A stretch of DNA of 57,507 bases from Deltaproteobacteria bacterium (GCA_016214985.1 JACRMM010000064.1:1-57507), one strand, 5' to 3'; counted from the first letter of the stretch, positions 16,363 to 24,676 are shown. Made by a program: numbers and translations. The notes: generated from the sequence alone by a model not told the origin.

Positions 16363-18107
16363 GCCCGGACACCTTTCGCGTCCTGAAGGTCGATCTCGGC
16401 ACCGGCAAGGGGGAGCTGCTCGAGGTCGGGGGCCGAGACCAGGTCGCGGGCGGAAGCGGCCTCGCGGCGCTTCTCTTCTCCCAGTTCGGCCGGCTAGGAG
16501 AGCCCTGGGACCACCCCCAGCAGCCCCTCGTCTTCGCGATCGGGCCCCTCACGGGGTACTTCCCCCTGATGAGCAAGACGGTCTTCGCCTTCCGCTCGCC
16601 CTACCACGACCAGTACGCCGAGAGCCACGCCGGCGGGCGCTCCGCGCTCTGCCTGCGGTTCGCGGGCCTCGACGCGCTGGTCCTCGTCGGCCGGGCGGCC
16701 GCCCCCTCGTGCCTCACCGTCGGGTCGCGGCAGCTCGACCTGCGCGAGACGTCGTACCTCTGGGGCATGGACGTGCACCAGTCCGGGAAGGTCCTGCGCC
16801 GGATGCTCCGGGGCGCGGGGCACCGGAGCCTCCTTCGGATCGGGCCCGCGGGGGAGCGCGGGTGCGCGATGGCGTGCGTCAACGTCGACACCTACCGCCA
16901 CTTCGGCCGGCTCGGCGGCGGAGCAGCCCTGGGCGCCAAGAACTTGAAGGCTCTCTGCGTCGTGGGCGACGCGGCCCTCCCGCTGCCGGAGGGCCGGGAC
17001 TACGCGGAGCTCTTCGCCAGGGTCCACCGGCAGGTCACCGGCACCGACATGATGGCCAAGTACCACAACCTGGGCACCCCCGCGAACGTGTCGGTCCTCG
17101 ACGGCCTCAAAGCGCTCCCCTGCAGGAACCTCCGGCAGACGAGCGACCCCGCCGTGGCCGGGATCACGGGCGAGCGCTTCGCCGCCGACTTCCTCCTGCG
17201 AAACGCCGCCTGCTCGGGCTGCCCCGTAGGCTGCATCCACCTCGGGCTCCTCCGGGAGAAGTTCCAGGCGGACAACCGCTACCTCTACCGGCAGGTTGCG
17301 TACGACTTCGAGCCGATCTTCGCCGTGGGCTCCATGCTCGGGGTCTTCGACGGGCACGCGGTGCTCATGCTCCTCGACACCGTGGAGCAGCTGGGGCTCG
17401 ACGTGATGTCGGCCGGCGTGGCGCTCGCCTGGGCGACCGAGGCTCGGGAGAAGGGGCTCGTGGGCGACGCCGAGACCGGGGTCCCCCTTCGGTTCGGGGA
17501 CGCGGCGCCCTACCGGGAAGCCCTGGCACGGCTCGCCCTCGGAGCCAACGACTTCTACCGCCTGCTCTCCTCGGGGGTGCTCCGCGCAGCGGCGCGCTAC
17601 GGTGGCGAGGAGTTCGCGTGCGTGCTGGGGCAGGAGACGGCGGGGTACGCCACGGGGGAGGTCTCGTTCGTGAGCCAGGCGCTCGGGCTGCGCCACTCCC
17701 ACCTGGACGCGGCGGGCTACAGCTACGACGAGAAGGGCGCGGGCAGCGACGTGGGCGCCGCCGTGGAGTTCCTGTCGGCCGACGAACGCAGCCGCGCGCT
17801 CCTGACCTCCATGGTGGGCTGCCTCTTCGCCCGCAGCGTCTACGGCGACGACCTCCTCGCCGAGTGCCTGCGCGTGATCGGGTTCGAGACCCTGGCCGGC
17901 AGGCTCCCGGAGGCCGCCGCAGAGATCCAGCGCCGGCGCTGGGCGGTGAGGCTGGCCACGGGGTACGACCCGAAGACGACCCGGATCCCGGGCCGCTTCA
18001 CCGAGGTGTCGAACTGGAAGGGAGCGGTCGACCCGGCCTTCCTCTCCGCGCTCCAGCAGGCCTACGCGGTGAGGATCGAGGCCCTCGCGGCCGCCCCCGC
18101 CTCCTGA
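16359..18107 (+). CDS. Aldehyde:ferredoxin oxidoreductase family protein
   Basis: A 582-aa tungsten/molybdenum-pterin enzyme of the AOR family (family length about 600). Visible family segments include GGSGLAALLF near residue 30, the SRYHDQYAESHAGG-like stretch near 80-95 (here FRSPYHDQYAES), IGPAGERG, FGRLGGGAALGAKNLKA and the iron-sulfur motif CSGCPVGC with a later Cys (SMVGCLF). It oxidises aldehydes to acids, or the reverse, with ferredoxin. It overlaps the four-cluster ferredoxin gene by 4 nt. Substrate cannot be told from sequence; sequence features fit the broader AOR/WOR group better than a defined type. Confidence 0.92.
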   Translation: MSPDTFRVLKVDLGTGKGELLEVGGRDQVAGGSGLAALLFSQFGRLGEPWDHPQQPLVFAIGPLTGYFPLMSKTVFAFRSPYHDQYAESHAGGRSALCLRFAGLDALVLVGRAAAPSCLTVGSRQLDLRETSYLWGMDVHQSGKVLRRMLRGAGHRSLLRIGPAGERGCAMACVNVDTYRHFGRLGGGAALGAKNLKALCVVGDAALPLPEGRDYAELFARVHRQVTGTDMMAKYHNLGTPANVSVLDGLKALPCRNLRQTSDPAVAGITGERFAADFLLRNAACSGCPVGCIHLGLLREKFQADNRYLYRQVAYDFEPIFAVGSMLGVFDGHAVLMLLDTVEQLGLDVMSAGVALAWATEAREKGLVGDAETGVPLRFGDAAPYREALARLALGANDFYRLLSSGVLRAAARYGGEEFACVLGQETAGYATGEVSFVSQALGLRHSHLDAAGYSYDEKGAGSDVGAAVEFLSADERSRALLTSMVGCLFARSVYGDDLLAECLRVIGFETLAGRLPEAAAEIQRRRWAVRLATGYDPKTTRIPGRFTEVSNWKGAVDPAFLSALQQAYAVRIEALAAAPAS

Positions 18108-18140
18108 ACGGGGGATCGCTCTCGGGAGGGCGCTTGGGCG

Positions 18141-18156
18141 TGGGGACAGGCCCCAC
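18141..18156. repeat. Dispersed GGGGACAGG repeat after AOR
   Basis: TGGGGACAGGCCCCAC, 33 bp after the AOR stop codon, preceded by CGCTTGGGCG as in other copies. Confidence 0.7.
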
Positions 18157-18213
18157 GAACCTCCGGCGCCGGCCCGGCCTCGGTGCCCCCCGGTTCGCGG
18201 CCCCGGCACCGCG

Positions 18214-18453
18214 CTACGGGGCGCGCCCGAGCTCCCCGGGCAGGGAACCGATCTCGTCGAGCGGCAGGGCCGCGATTCGCTCGCCCACGTCGTCGGGGCG
18301 GCCGACCGCCAACACCGCGGCTTTGAGCGCCGGCTGGAGCAGGCCCGCCAGGACGAGCGGCGGGGCGGGCGGCAGCAGGGCCAGCACAAAGGCTAGAACC
18401 GGTTTGCCTCCGACGGTCGCGGCCTCGAAGCGACCGGCTTCCCCGCGCTCCAT
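18214..18453 (-). CDS. Small hypothetical protein, possibly membrane-associated
   Basis: A 79-aa frame with a hydrophobic, Pro/Ala/Leu-rich middle (VLAFVLALLPPAPPLVLAGLL) that could form a hairpin in the membrane, and an acidic tail. The ATG at 18453 has AGGAGGG about 10 nt upstream, which is the main reason to believe it. It is convergent with the AOR operon and I recognise no relative. Confidence 0.45.
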   Translation of the reverse strand: MERGEAGRFEAATVGGKPVLAFVLALLPPAPPLVLAGLLQPALKAAVLAVGRPDDVGERIAALPLDEIGSLPGELGRAP

Positions 18454-18610
18454 GCCTCTCGACCCTCCTGTTCAGCAGCTCTGAACAGGGTGCACTGTTA
18501 TTAAGGCTTGCGCGCCCAAGCCTTATCAAGACCCCCAGACCGGCGACTGCCTCCTCCACCGAGCGCCGCCGTATCCCCCCCGGAGTCCTGCTCCACGACC
18601 CGTTGGGGAC

Positions 18611-18640
18611 TTGCCTTCCCCCCGGACCGGCGGCTATAAG
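18611..18640 (+). promoter_or_regulatory. Candidate promoter of the WYL-type regulator
   Basis: TTGCCT (18611-18616), 18-bp spacer, TATAAG (18635-18640), 36 nt before the ATG at 18677. Confidence 0.5.
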
Positions 18641-18676
18641 CGCCCTGCACCGCACCTCCCCGGGGGAGCGCCGCCC

Positions 18677-18946
18677 ATGCCGTCCGACCAGCTGATCCGC
18701 CAGTGGACGCTCCTGCAGGAGCTCGCCGTCTCCTTCCGGGGCCGGACGATGACCGACCTCGGGCGCCTGCTGGAGGTGTCGAAGCGCACGGCCCGCCGGG
18801 ATCTCGAGGACCTGGAGGCGGCCGGCTTCCCGGTGGAGAAGGTGCCCGACGGGAAGGAGGTGCGCTTTCGGCTGGTGCGCGGCAGCACGCCGCCCCAGAT
18901 CCCCTTCGATCTCTCCGAGGCCCTGGCCCTCTACCAGGCGACGCTC
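18677..18946 (+). pseudogene. N-terminal part of a YafY/WYL-type regulator
   Basis: The first 85-90 codons encode a winged-helix regulator N-terminus: SDQLIRQWTLLQELA, DLGRLLEVSKRTARRDLEDL, VRFRLVRG and the start of the next domain (PFDLSEALALYQATL). The WYL ligand-binding domain is absent. At about 18940-18950 the sequence changes, in another phase, into an ARPP-1 domain. The frame goes on as low-complexity nonsense to 19987. A deletion joining two genes is the simplest explanation; the surviving DNA-binding domain might still be made. Confidence 0.8.
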
Positions 18947-19901
18947 CGGGGACCCCATCGCCTTCGGGGGCCTCGCCTTCGTTCCCCTTTTCGCGCCGGA
19001 GCCCCGGGACCCGGACTACCTCACACTCGACGAGGCGCTCTCGGCCGGGCAGGCCCGCGTGACCGAGGTCTCCGACGGGGGCAGCGTGCCGGAACTCCGG
19101 TTCGTCAGCGGGACCGATCGCAAGATCCTGCTGCTCGACGGCGAGGAGCTCGTCGGCGCGAAGCAGAACCGGGTGCTGAACCTCTCGATCCTCGTGGCCC
19201 CGCAGCAGACCGTCACCATCCCCGTGTCCTGCGTGGAACAGGGACGCTGGAGCGCCCGCTCCGCGGAGTTCCAGACTGCTGGCCGAGCCCACTTTGCCCG
19301 CGGCCGGGCCGAGAAGGCCGTCCACGTGAGCCAGTCCCTCCGCACTCACGGGCAGCGGCATTCGGACCAGAGCCAAGTGTGGGAGAGGATCCAGGAGAAG
19401 GCCGACGCCTTACACGCGCACTCCGCGACCGGCGCCATGGCCGACGTGTTCACGCGCCACGCCGCGGACCTCGGCGCCTACGAGCGGGAGCTCCGGCCCC
19501 TGCCCGACCAGGTCGGAGCGGTCTTCTCTGTGGCCGGCGAGGTGTCGGGACTCGACCTCTTCGACGCCCCCTCGACGCTTGGGAAGCTCTGGGGCAAGCT
19601 CGTGGGGAGCTACGCGCTCGACGCCCTCGAGGCCGCGGCGCAGGGCACGGCCGCAGAAGCCCCACCGAGGGCACTGGCCGAGGGGTTCCTGGAGGCGGTG
19701 CGCAAGGCGAACCCGGAGAGCTTCCCGGCCCTCGGCCTCGGGGAGGACCTGCGCCTGGAGGGCCCCGGCGTTGCCGGCGGCGCCCTGGTGGAAGGGGGAC
19801 GCGTAATCCACCTGGGAGCCTTCCGGCTGAACGGTCACCGGGGACCCACGCGCCGACCCGGCATGGCCCGGGCCTCGGCTCGCAGGGCGCAGCGGTTGTA
19901 A
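18947..19901 (+). pseudogene. ARPP-1 domain protein lacking its start
   Basis: From 18948 the frame reads GDPIAFGGLAFVPLFAPEPR, LTLDEALSAGQARVTEV, LLLDGEELVGAKQNRVLN and IPVSCVEQGRWS, the full signature of the ARPP-1 family, through to a normal-looking end at 19901. The first few codons and any start are missing; the first usable start inside is a GTG at 19059, which would cut off the first strands. The ARPP-1 family is named for association with ADP-ribosylglycohydrolases, and one follows 300 nt downstream. Probably inactivated by the deletion at its 5' edge. Confidence 0.8.
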
Positions 19902-19977
19902 CCCCGGAAGGGAGAGGGGCGGTGCTTGGGGTACCGCAGGGCCACCCCCATCCCCCATTGCCAGCAAGGAGGACAAG

Positions 19978-20154
19978 ATGCTGTTGACGAACGATCGGAG
20001 GCGACTCGTCACCATGCTCCGACGGCTCTTGGACGATCTCGAGCGGCACGAAAGCGACTACCACCACATCACGCCGCGGACGCTCGTGCAGGAGGCTCGG
20101 GCGCTCCTGCAGGAGTTCGACCCGAAGGCGAAGGAGAAACAGGGCAGCCCATGA
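19978..20154 (+). CDS. Small hypothetical protein (58 aa)
   Basis: A 58-aa, strongly charged, helical protein (RRRLVTMLRRLLDDLERHE, then TLVQEARALLQEFDP). ATG 19978 sits behind a clear AGGAGG site and the stop at 20152 is 40 nt before the ADP-ribosylglycohydrolase gene, so it is probably co-transcribed with it. No family recognised. The two amphipathic helices suggest a small adaptor or DNA/RNA-associated protein, but this is guesswork. Confidence 0.65.
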   Translation: MLLTNDRRRLVTMLRRLLDDLERHESDYHHITPRTLVQEARALLQEFDPKAKEKQGSP

Positions 20155-20194
20155 GGGAAGCGACCAACCACGCAGGCAGGCATGGGAGAATCCA

Positions 20195-21004
20195 ATGATC
20201 GGGGCGATCGCAGGGGACATCATCGGGAGCGTCTATGAGTTCCGGCCCATCAAGACCACGGACTTCCCGCTCTTCACGGAAGAGTCCACCTACACCGACG
20301 ACACGGTGCTCACCGTGGCCACCGGAGCCGTGCTCCTCGACGGAGGGGACTATGCCTCCTCGTACCGCCGGTGGGGGCTGCGGTATCCGGACATGAGCTA
20401 CGGCAGCATGTTTCGCCAGTGGCTCCGCTCCAAGGACCTCGGACCGTACGGGAGTTACGGCAACGGCTCGGCCATGCGAGTGGTACCGATCGGCTGGGCC
20501 TTCGACACGCTGAACGAGGTGCTCCGTGAAGCGGAGAGGAGCGCCCGTGCGACCCACGACCATCCCGAGGGGATCAAGGGCGCACAGGTCACGGCCGGGA
20601 GCGTGTTCCTCGCACGAACCGGGGCGGGCAAGGACGGCATCCGCGCCTTCGCGGGGTCGCTCGGTTACGACCTGGACCGCACCCTCACCGAGATCCGGCC
20701 CGGGTACCGCTTCGACGAGACCTGCCAGGGCTCGGTGCCGGAGTCGCTCCTCGCCTTCCTGGAGTCCGACGACTTCGAGGGCGCGGTGCGCAACGCCGTC
20801 TCCCTCGGCGGCGACGCCGACACCATGGCGTGCATTGCCGGTGGGATTGCTGAAGCTTTCTATGGCGGGGTGCCGCTGGGCATCCGTGACCAGGTGCTTC
20901 GGCTCCTCACGGTGGAGATGGGAGCGATGGTGGCCCGTTTTGCCGCCAGGTACGGCGGTGGGCACAACATGAATGGTCGTCCCGGTCTGGAGGAAGAGCA
21001 GTGA
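20195..21004 (+). CDS. ADP-ribosylglycohydrolase family protein
   Basis: A 269-aa protein of the DraG/ARH fold. Metal ligands are visible as YTDDT (residues 33-37) near the N-terminus and GGDADTMA near residue 210, with the starting motif GAIAGDIIGS. It should remove ADP-ribose from proteins, nucleic acids or small molecules using two magnesium ions. Start ATG 20195. Preceded by a 58-aa gene and an ARPP-1 remnant, followed with GTGA overlap by a truncated gamma-glutamylcyclotransferase, a context typical of ADP-ribose/NAD-linked gene clusters. Confidence 0.93.
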   Translation: MIGAIAGDIIGSVYEFRPIKTTDFPLFTEESTYTDDTVLTVATGAVLLDGGDYASSYRRWGLRYPDMSYGSMFRQWLRSKDLGPYGSYGNGSAMRVVPIGWAFDTLNEVLREAERSARATHDHPEGIKGAQVTAGSVFLARTGAGKDGIRAFAGSLGYDLDRTLTEIRPGYRFDETCQGSVPESLLAFLESDDFEGAVRNAVSLGGDADTMACIAGGIAEAFYGGVPLGIRDQVLRLLTVEMGAMVARFAARYGGGHNMNGRPGLEEEQ

Positions 21005-21087
21005 CCACCTACTTCGCCTACGGCTCGAACATGCGCCGGGCCCGCCGAGGCGTTGGTGCCTTCTGTGCCTTTTCTCCGCCGGGGTAG
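21001..21087 (+). pseudogene. 5' stub of a gamma-glutamylcyclotransferase gene
   Basis: The GTG at 21001 overlaps the previous stop (GTGA) and encodes VTTYFAYGSNM, the diagnostic N-terminus of GGCT/AIG2-like proteins. Homology ends after about 11 codons and a stop follows at 21085. The rest of the gene is gone and is replaced by a tract containing a dispersed repeat (21226-21243). Confidence 0.75.
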
Positions 21088-21225
21088 CAATCCCCCGCGC
21101 CGGCTGCTCATTTCCCGGCATTGCTCTTCACCCGGTTTCCTCATCTCCTCCGAAACACCCCCTTTCGATGCCACCGCACTGCCTCCGGGTCCGGCCGCCA
21201 AGCTACCTCCGCCCCCTTAGCCCCC

Positions 21226-21250
21226 TTGGGGACAGGCCCCACTCCGCCCC
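21226..21250. repeat. Dispersed GGGGACAGG repeat near transporter 3' end
   Basis: CTTGGGGACAGGCCCCAC (21226-21243) followed by TCCGCCC, the same right flank as the 33-bp units at 12618-12720. It ends at the stop codon of the minus-strand transporter gene. Confidence 0.75.
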
Positions 21251-21251
21251 G

Positions 21252-22562
21252 TCAAGTTTCTGCAAGTCCCTCCCGAATCAGATCTGCGCGAATCCTCCGG
21301 AATTGCTCTGCCTTGTGGTCTGTGACGAACAGGGAGAGGACAGCCCCGGCGACGAGGAGAGAGGCGGCGAGAAGGAACGAAGCGCGGAAGGACCCCCCTG
21401 ACGCCGAGAGACGCTCCGCCACCTTGCTCATGACGAAGCCGCCCACCCCCCAGGCGGTGAAAAGGAGCCCGTAGTTCACGCCGAAGTTTTTCACCCCGGC
21501 ACACTCCTTGGCCATGGTGGGGAAGAGCGCCAGGTTGGCCCCGTAGTTGAAGCCGATGAACGTGGCAACCAGGACGACGAGAACGGCCCCGGACCCGGCG
21601 GAGCCCGTGACCGGCACGGCGGCGACCATCAGCAGCGCTTGAAGCACGAAGACGATGCCCAGGGTCTTGACCCGGCCCAGCCGGTCCGAGACGACGCCCG
21701 CCACCAACCGTCCGCCGGCGTTGCCCACGGCCATCAGGGCCACGGCGGCAAAGGCATTGGCTCCCAGGCTCTTCTTGGCAAGACCCGCGATGCTCCCGAT
21801 CACCATGAGACCCGCCCCGGCCCCCACGAAGTACAGGAGCCACAGCAGCCAGAAGGTACCGGTGGAGAGAAACCGTCCCGGCGTCAGGTCGGGTTCCACC
21901 CATCGTTGGCGAACCAGGGCGTTGAGACCGCCCCGCCGGCGGCTGTCGGTCACCCCGGCGACCTGGTGTTCCGGCGGGGGGTTCCGAAGGAGCAGGGCCA
22001 GGGCGCTCACCACGGCGAAAAACCCCAGACCGAAGAGCTTCATCGCAGTGCTGAGGCCGACCCGGGACACGAGGTACTGGGACAGGGGCGCGATGTACAC
22101 CGAGGCCAGCCCGAAGCCCGCCACGACGATCCCGGCAATCTTGCCGGACTCGTTGGGGGCAAACCAACGCATGGCCGGGGGAGTCGCGGAGGCGTACCCG
22201 AAGGCGATACCGGTTCCTGCCAGCACCCCGAAACCGAACACCCAGCCCCCGTAGGTCGTAGTTCCCGACACCCAGAGAAATCCCGCCCCCACGAGCACCC
22301 CCCCCAGCATCGTCGTAACGCGGGGGCCGAAGACGTCCTGGCAGCGCCCGGCCACGATCATGCCGAAGGCGAAGACCAGGCAGCAGACCGCGTAGGGGTC
22401 GTTGACCGAGGTGAGGTCCCACTGAAACGCCCCCGCCCCCCCGGCCTCGATGGATTGGCGAATCGCCGCCTTGAAGATGCTCCAGGAATACAGCACGCCG
22501 AGGGCGAGGTTGACCCCGGTCCCGGCAGCCGTGACAACCCACCCCGCAGTTCTCCCCTTCAT
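21252..22562 (-). CDS. MFS transporter, oxalate/formate antiporter (OFA) family
   Basis: A 436-aa, 12-helix major facilitator. The N-terminus (LALGVLYSWSIF, DPYAVCCLVFAFGM), the FGPRVTTMLGG loop, the GTGIAFGYAS helix and FAPNESGKIAGIVVAGFG match the OFA family, whose members exchange or import small carboxylates such as oxalate, formate, lactate or pyruvate. The middle loop with PPPEHQ is also usual. ATG 22562 follows GGGAGG. The substrate cannot be told from sequence. Its flanks are gene remnants, so it stands alone. Confidence 0.9.
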   Translation of the reverse strand: MKGRTAGWVVTAAGTGVNLALGVLYSWSIFKAAIRQSIEAGGAGAFQWDLTSVNDPYAVCCLVFAFGMIVAGRCQDVFGPRVTTMLGGVLVGAGFLWVSGTTTYGGWVFGFGVLAGTGIAFGYASATPPAMRWFAPNESGKIAGIVVAGFGLASVYIAPLSQYLVSRVGLSTAMKLFGLGFFAVVSALALLLRNPPPEHQVAGVTDSRRRGGLNALVRQRWVEPDLTPGRFLSTGTFWLLWLLYFVGAGAGLMVIGSIAGLAKKSLGANAFAAVALMAVGNAGGRLVAGVVSDRLGRVKTLGIVFVLQALLMVAAVPVTGSAGSGAVLVVLVATFIGFNYGANLALFPTMAKECAGVKNFGVNYGLLFTAWGVGGFVMSKVAERLSASGGSFRASFLLAASLLVAGAVLSLFVTDHKAEQFRRIRADLIREGLAET

Positions 22563-22689
22563 CTGCCGGTCCTCCCGCTGATCGTTGCGACGCAGTCGGT
22601 TCGCGAAACACTCGACACTCGCCGCCCTTATCGGTACAGGAGGAACGAGTCTTCAGGGCGCTCCTTAGGGGCCGAGGCGACGCTGGTTC

Positions 22690-22980
22690 CTTTTGGACCT
22701 CCTTCCCAGTGTGGGAAGCATGGCCACGACCTGTTCCGTGAACGCGTATGCGGGATACCTCCGCCCCCCTTCGCCTTGAGGTCACAGTCTGTGATCTCAA
22801 ACTTCGGAACTCCTCCTCGGTCAGTTGGAACACGACGTCGAGCGGGAACCGGCCGAGGTTCCGTTTGACGGCCTGGACAAGCGCCCGGGTCTCCACCTCT
22901 ACGTTCCCGGTCACGGAGCCCTCGGCAACGCGGTCCATGATCGAGAGCAGGAGGAGCGGCTTGTGGGGCGCGCGGCGGAG
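22690..22980 (-). pseudogene. Joined remnants of an HNH-type nuclease and an ORF6N gene
   Basis: Read on the minus strand, 22980-22885 encodes APHKPLLLLSIMDRVAEG, the typical N-terminus of HNH-type restriction endonucleases. It is joined directly to VETRALVQAVKRNLGRFP, QLTEEEFRSLRSQTVTS (ORF6N core). The ORF6N part then shifts frame near 22755, and RRYPAYAFTEQVVAML continues in another phase to about 22690. The DNA is clearly paralogous to 10820-10976. No functional product is expected. Confidence 0.75.
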
Positions 22981-23047
22981 GCAGGTCGACCCTCCCGGCA
23001 CAGATCGTCCCGGGGCGGGCACACAGGAACCGGCACCGCCGCGCCTC

Positions 23048-23641
23048 TCAACCAGTTATTCGTTCCAGCCGCTCGTGGAACCGCTTCACCGTCTTGCGCA
23101 GCGATCGCAGGCCATCTTCGTCCCTGTTGACGCCTTCCCCGCCCTGATCCCTCGACCAGAGCGTCGCGCCGAGATTGGCGCCGAACGCGCCGCCGGCAAC
23201 CGGGATCACTCCGGCGATGATGTAGAAGTCGTGGAGGCTCCGGAGCGCAACCTCCTGCCCCCCGTTCCGGTCACCACCGACGGCGATCCCCATGCCGACC
23301 TTCCCGTCCAATACGCGCGGGTCTCTGGCCAGGATCGCCCTGCACCGGTCCAGGAGCGTCTTGGTCTGCCCCGAGAGGGTACCCTGATAGCAGGGCGTGC
23401 CGATGACGATACCGTCGGCCCAGATCAGGCCATCGTAGAACTCCGCGAGGGCATCCTTGTGAACACAGCCCTCTTTCTTTCGTGTGCAGTAGTCGCAGTG
23501 AAGGCAGAATTCAATCTTCTTCAACTTGACCGAGAAGTACGCCGTTTCACACCCCTTTTCCTCCAGCAAGTGCAGGGCGTGCCGTACCGCGAAGTCCGTG
23601 CCTCCGATCCTCGGGCTGCCACTGACGCCGAATACCTTCAT
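23048..23641 (-). CDS. Iron-sulfur flavoprotein, NAD(P)H-dependent FMN reductase fold
   Basis: A 197-aa flavodoxin-fold protein starting VFGVSGSPRIGGTDFAV (FMN phosphate loop) with the compact cluster motif C-x2-C-x2-C-x6-C (CLHCDYC...GC, residues about 46-59), which binds a [4Fe-4S] cluster in archaeal and anaerobic bacterial iron-sulfur flavoproteins. GTPCYQGTLSGQTK and VGGDRNGGQE are further flavin-binding segments. It should shuttle electrons between ferredoxin and FMN, often in oxidative-stress defence. It starts at ATG 23641 and is monocistronic here. Confidence 0.92.
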   Translation of the reverse strand: MKVFGVSGSPRIGGTDFAVRHALHLLEEKGCETAYFSVKLKKIEFCLHCDYCTRKKEGCVHKDALAEFYDGLIWADGIVIGTPCYQGTLSGQTKTLLDRCRAILARDPRVLDGKVGMGIAVGGDRNGGQEVALRSLHDFYIIAGVIPVAGGAFGANLGATLWSRDQGGEGVNRDEDGLRSLRKTVKRFHERLERITG

Positions 23642-24064
23642 CTTCGCCCTCTCTTGGGGGTCCGGGTTGGATGGACGGCCCGCGATCCTCGAGTTTCCGG
23701 CCCACGGGCCACACGCACCTCGGGGAAGGTGCTTCGAAGGGTTCAGTGGGCAAGGACCTCAGACGTCGTCATTCTACCGCGGCCGGCCGGGAGCGATCGA
23801 GAGCGCGCGCGACCGCTTGGACGAGCGCCCCCCCTCTCGCAGGGAATCCGCCCTCGGCGGCCCTCCGGAGAGGCGCCGCGGCTTGACCCCGTTCGCGCCC
23901 GGCGACTATAACCGCCCCATACGGCGAGTGCGCCGCCCCACGGGGAGAGAGGCTACCCGGGCGTTCGGTGCGGGGCGTTGACCGAGCGGCGACGCGTGAC
24001 GGAGAGCGATGGGCCCCGCACGCCGGCAGCGTGCCGGGGTCGCGCTCGAAAGGGGCACTCGGAC
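23642..24064. other. Intergenic region with a promoter
   Basis: No gene can be supported. The only feature seen is a good promoter for the following gene at 23883-23912. Confidence 0.6.
23883..23912 (+). promoter_or_regulatory. Candidate sigma-70-type promoter
   Basis: TTGACC (23883-23888), 18-bp spacer, TATAAC (23907-23912), giving a leader of about 145 nt before the GTG at 24065. Confidence 0.55.
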
Positions 24065-24676
24065 GTGGAGCACCACCCCCTCTACTGCGAAGAGAACATC
24101 TGGCGGCTCTGCCGGCAGCCGGCCTTCGCCACGCCTTCGTGCCGCGTCCTCCTGATCACCAACCCGCGCCGGACCGTCCCGATGCTCCACCAGCGCGCGG
24201 CTCCCGTGGGTCAGCCCACGCTGTGGGACTACCACGTCGTGCATCTCGACCTCGGGCCTCCGGCGAGGATCCTCGACCTCGACACCGCGCTGGCGGAGGT
24301 CGGCACGGCCCTGCCGGCCCTGGAGTGGCTCCAGCGAAGCTTCCCGTGGGAGACCCTGCCCGCAGACCTCGAGCCCCGGTTCAGGGTCGTCGACGCCGCG
24401 GAGTTTGCTCGCCGCCTCGGGTCGGATCGCTCGCACATGAAGGGCGCCGACGGCCACTGGCTGGCCCCGCCCCCGCCGTGGGCGCCGCCGACGCCCGGCA
24501 CCGCTGTCGAGCCGATCCCCCTGCACCGGTACCTCGATGTCGAGGATCCGCAGACCGGGGTCTGGCTGGATCGAACCGGCCTCGTGGTGGTGATCCGCCC
24601 ATCCAGAGGAACGCCGGCTCGGCCGAGGCGGACGAGCCCCTGGAGGCTCGGGGGTAGCCACCGCCAGGGGGAGTGA
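24065..24676 (+). CDS. Protein N-terminal glutamine amidohydrolase (NTAQ1-like)
   Basis: A 203-aa protein. The catalytic layout of eukaryotic NTAQ1 is visible: YCEENIW (Cys8), LWDYHV (His57) and LDLDT (Asp71 or Asp73), together with family segments LITNPRR, SDRSHMK and WLAPPPPW. The enzyme deamidates N-terminal glutamine of proteins, a step of the Arg/N-degron pathway in eukaryotes. GTG 24065 (GAAAGGGG upstream) is chosen because it sits just before the conserved start of the fold. The last 25 residues are Arg/Gly-rich and unlike the family. The bacterial role is unclear. Confidence 0.85.
   Translation: MEHHPLYCEENIWRLCRQPAFATPSCRVLLITNPRRTVPMLHQRAAPVGQPTLWDYHVVHLDLGPPARILDLDTALAEVGTALPALEWLQRSFPWETLPADLEPRFRVVDAAEFARRLGSDRSHMKGADGHWLAPPPPWAPPTPGTAVEPIPLHRYLDVEDPQTGVWLDRTGLVVVIRPSRGTPARPRRTSPWRLGGSHRQGE

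Noticed and set aside
16494..18389. A 631-codon minus-strand frame opposite AOR
   Set aside because: Shadow of the AOR gene with typical Gly/Arg/Val bias.
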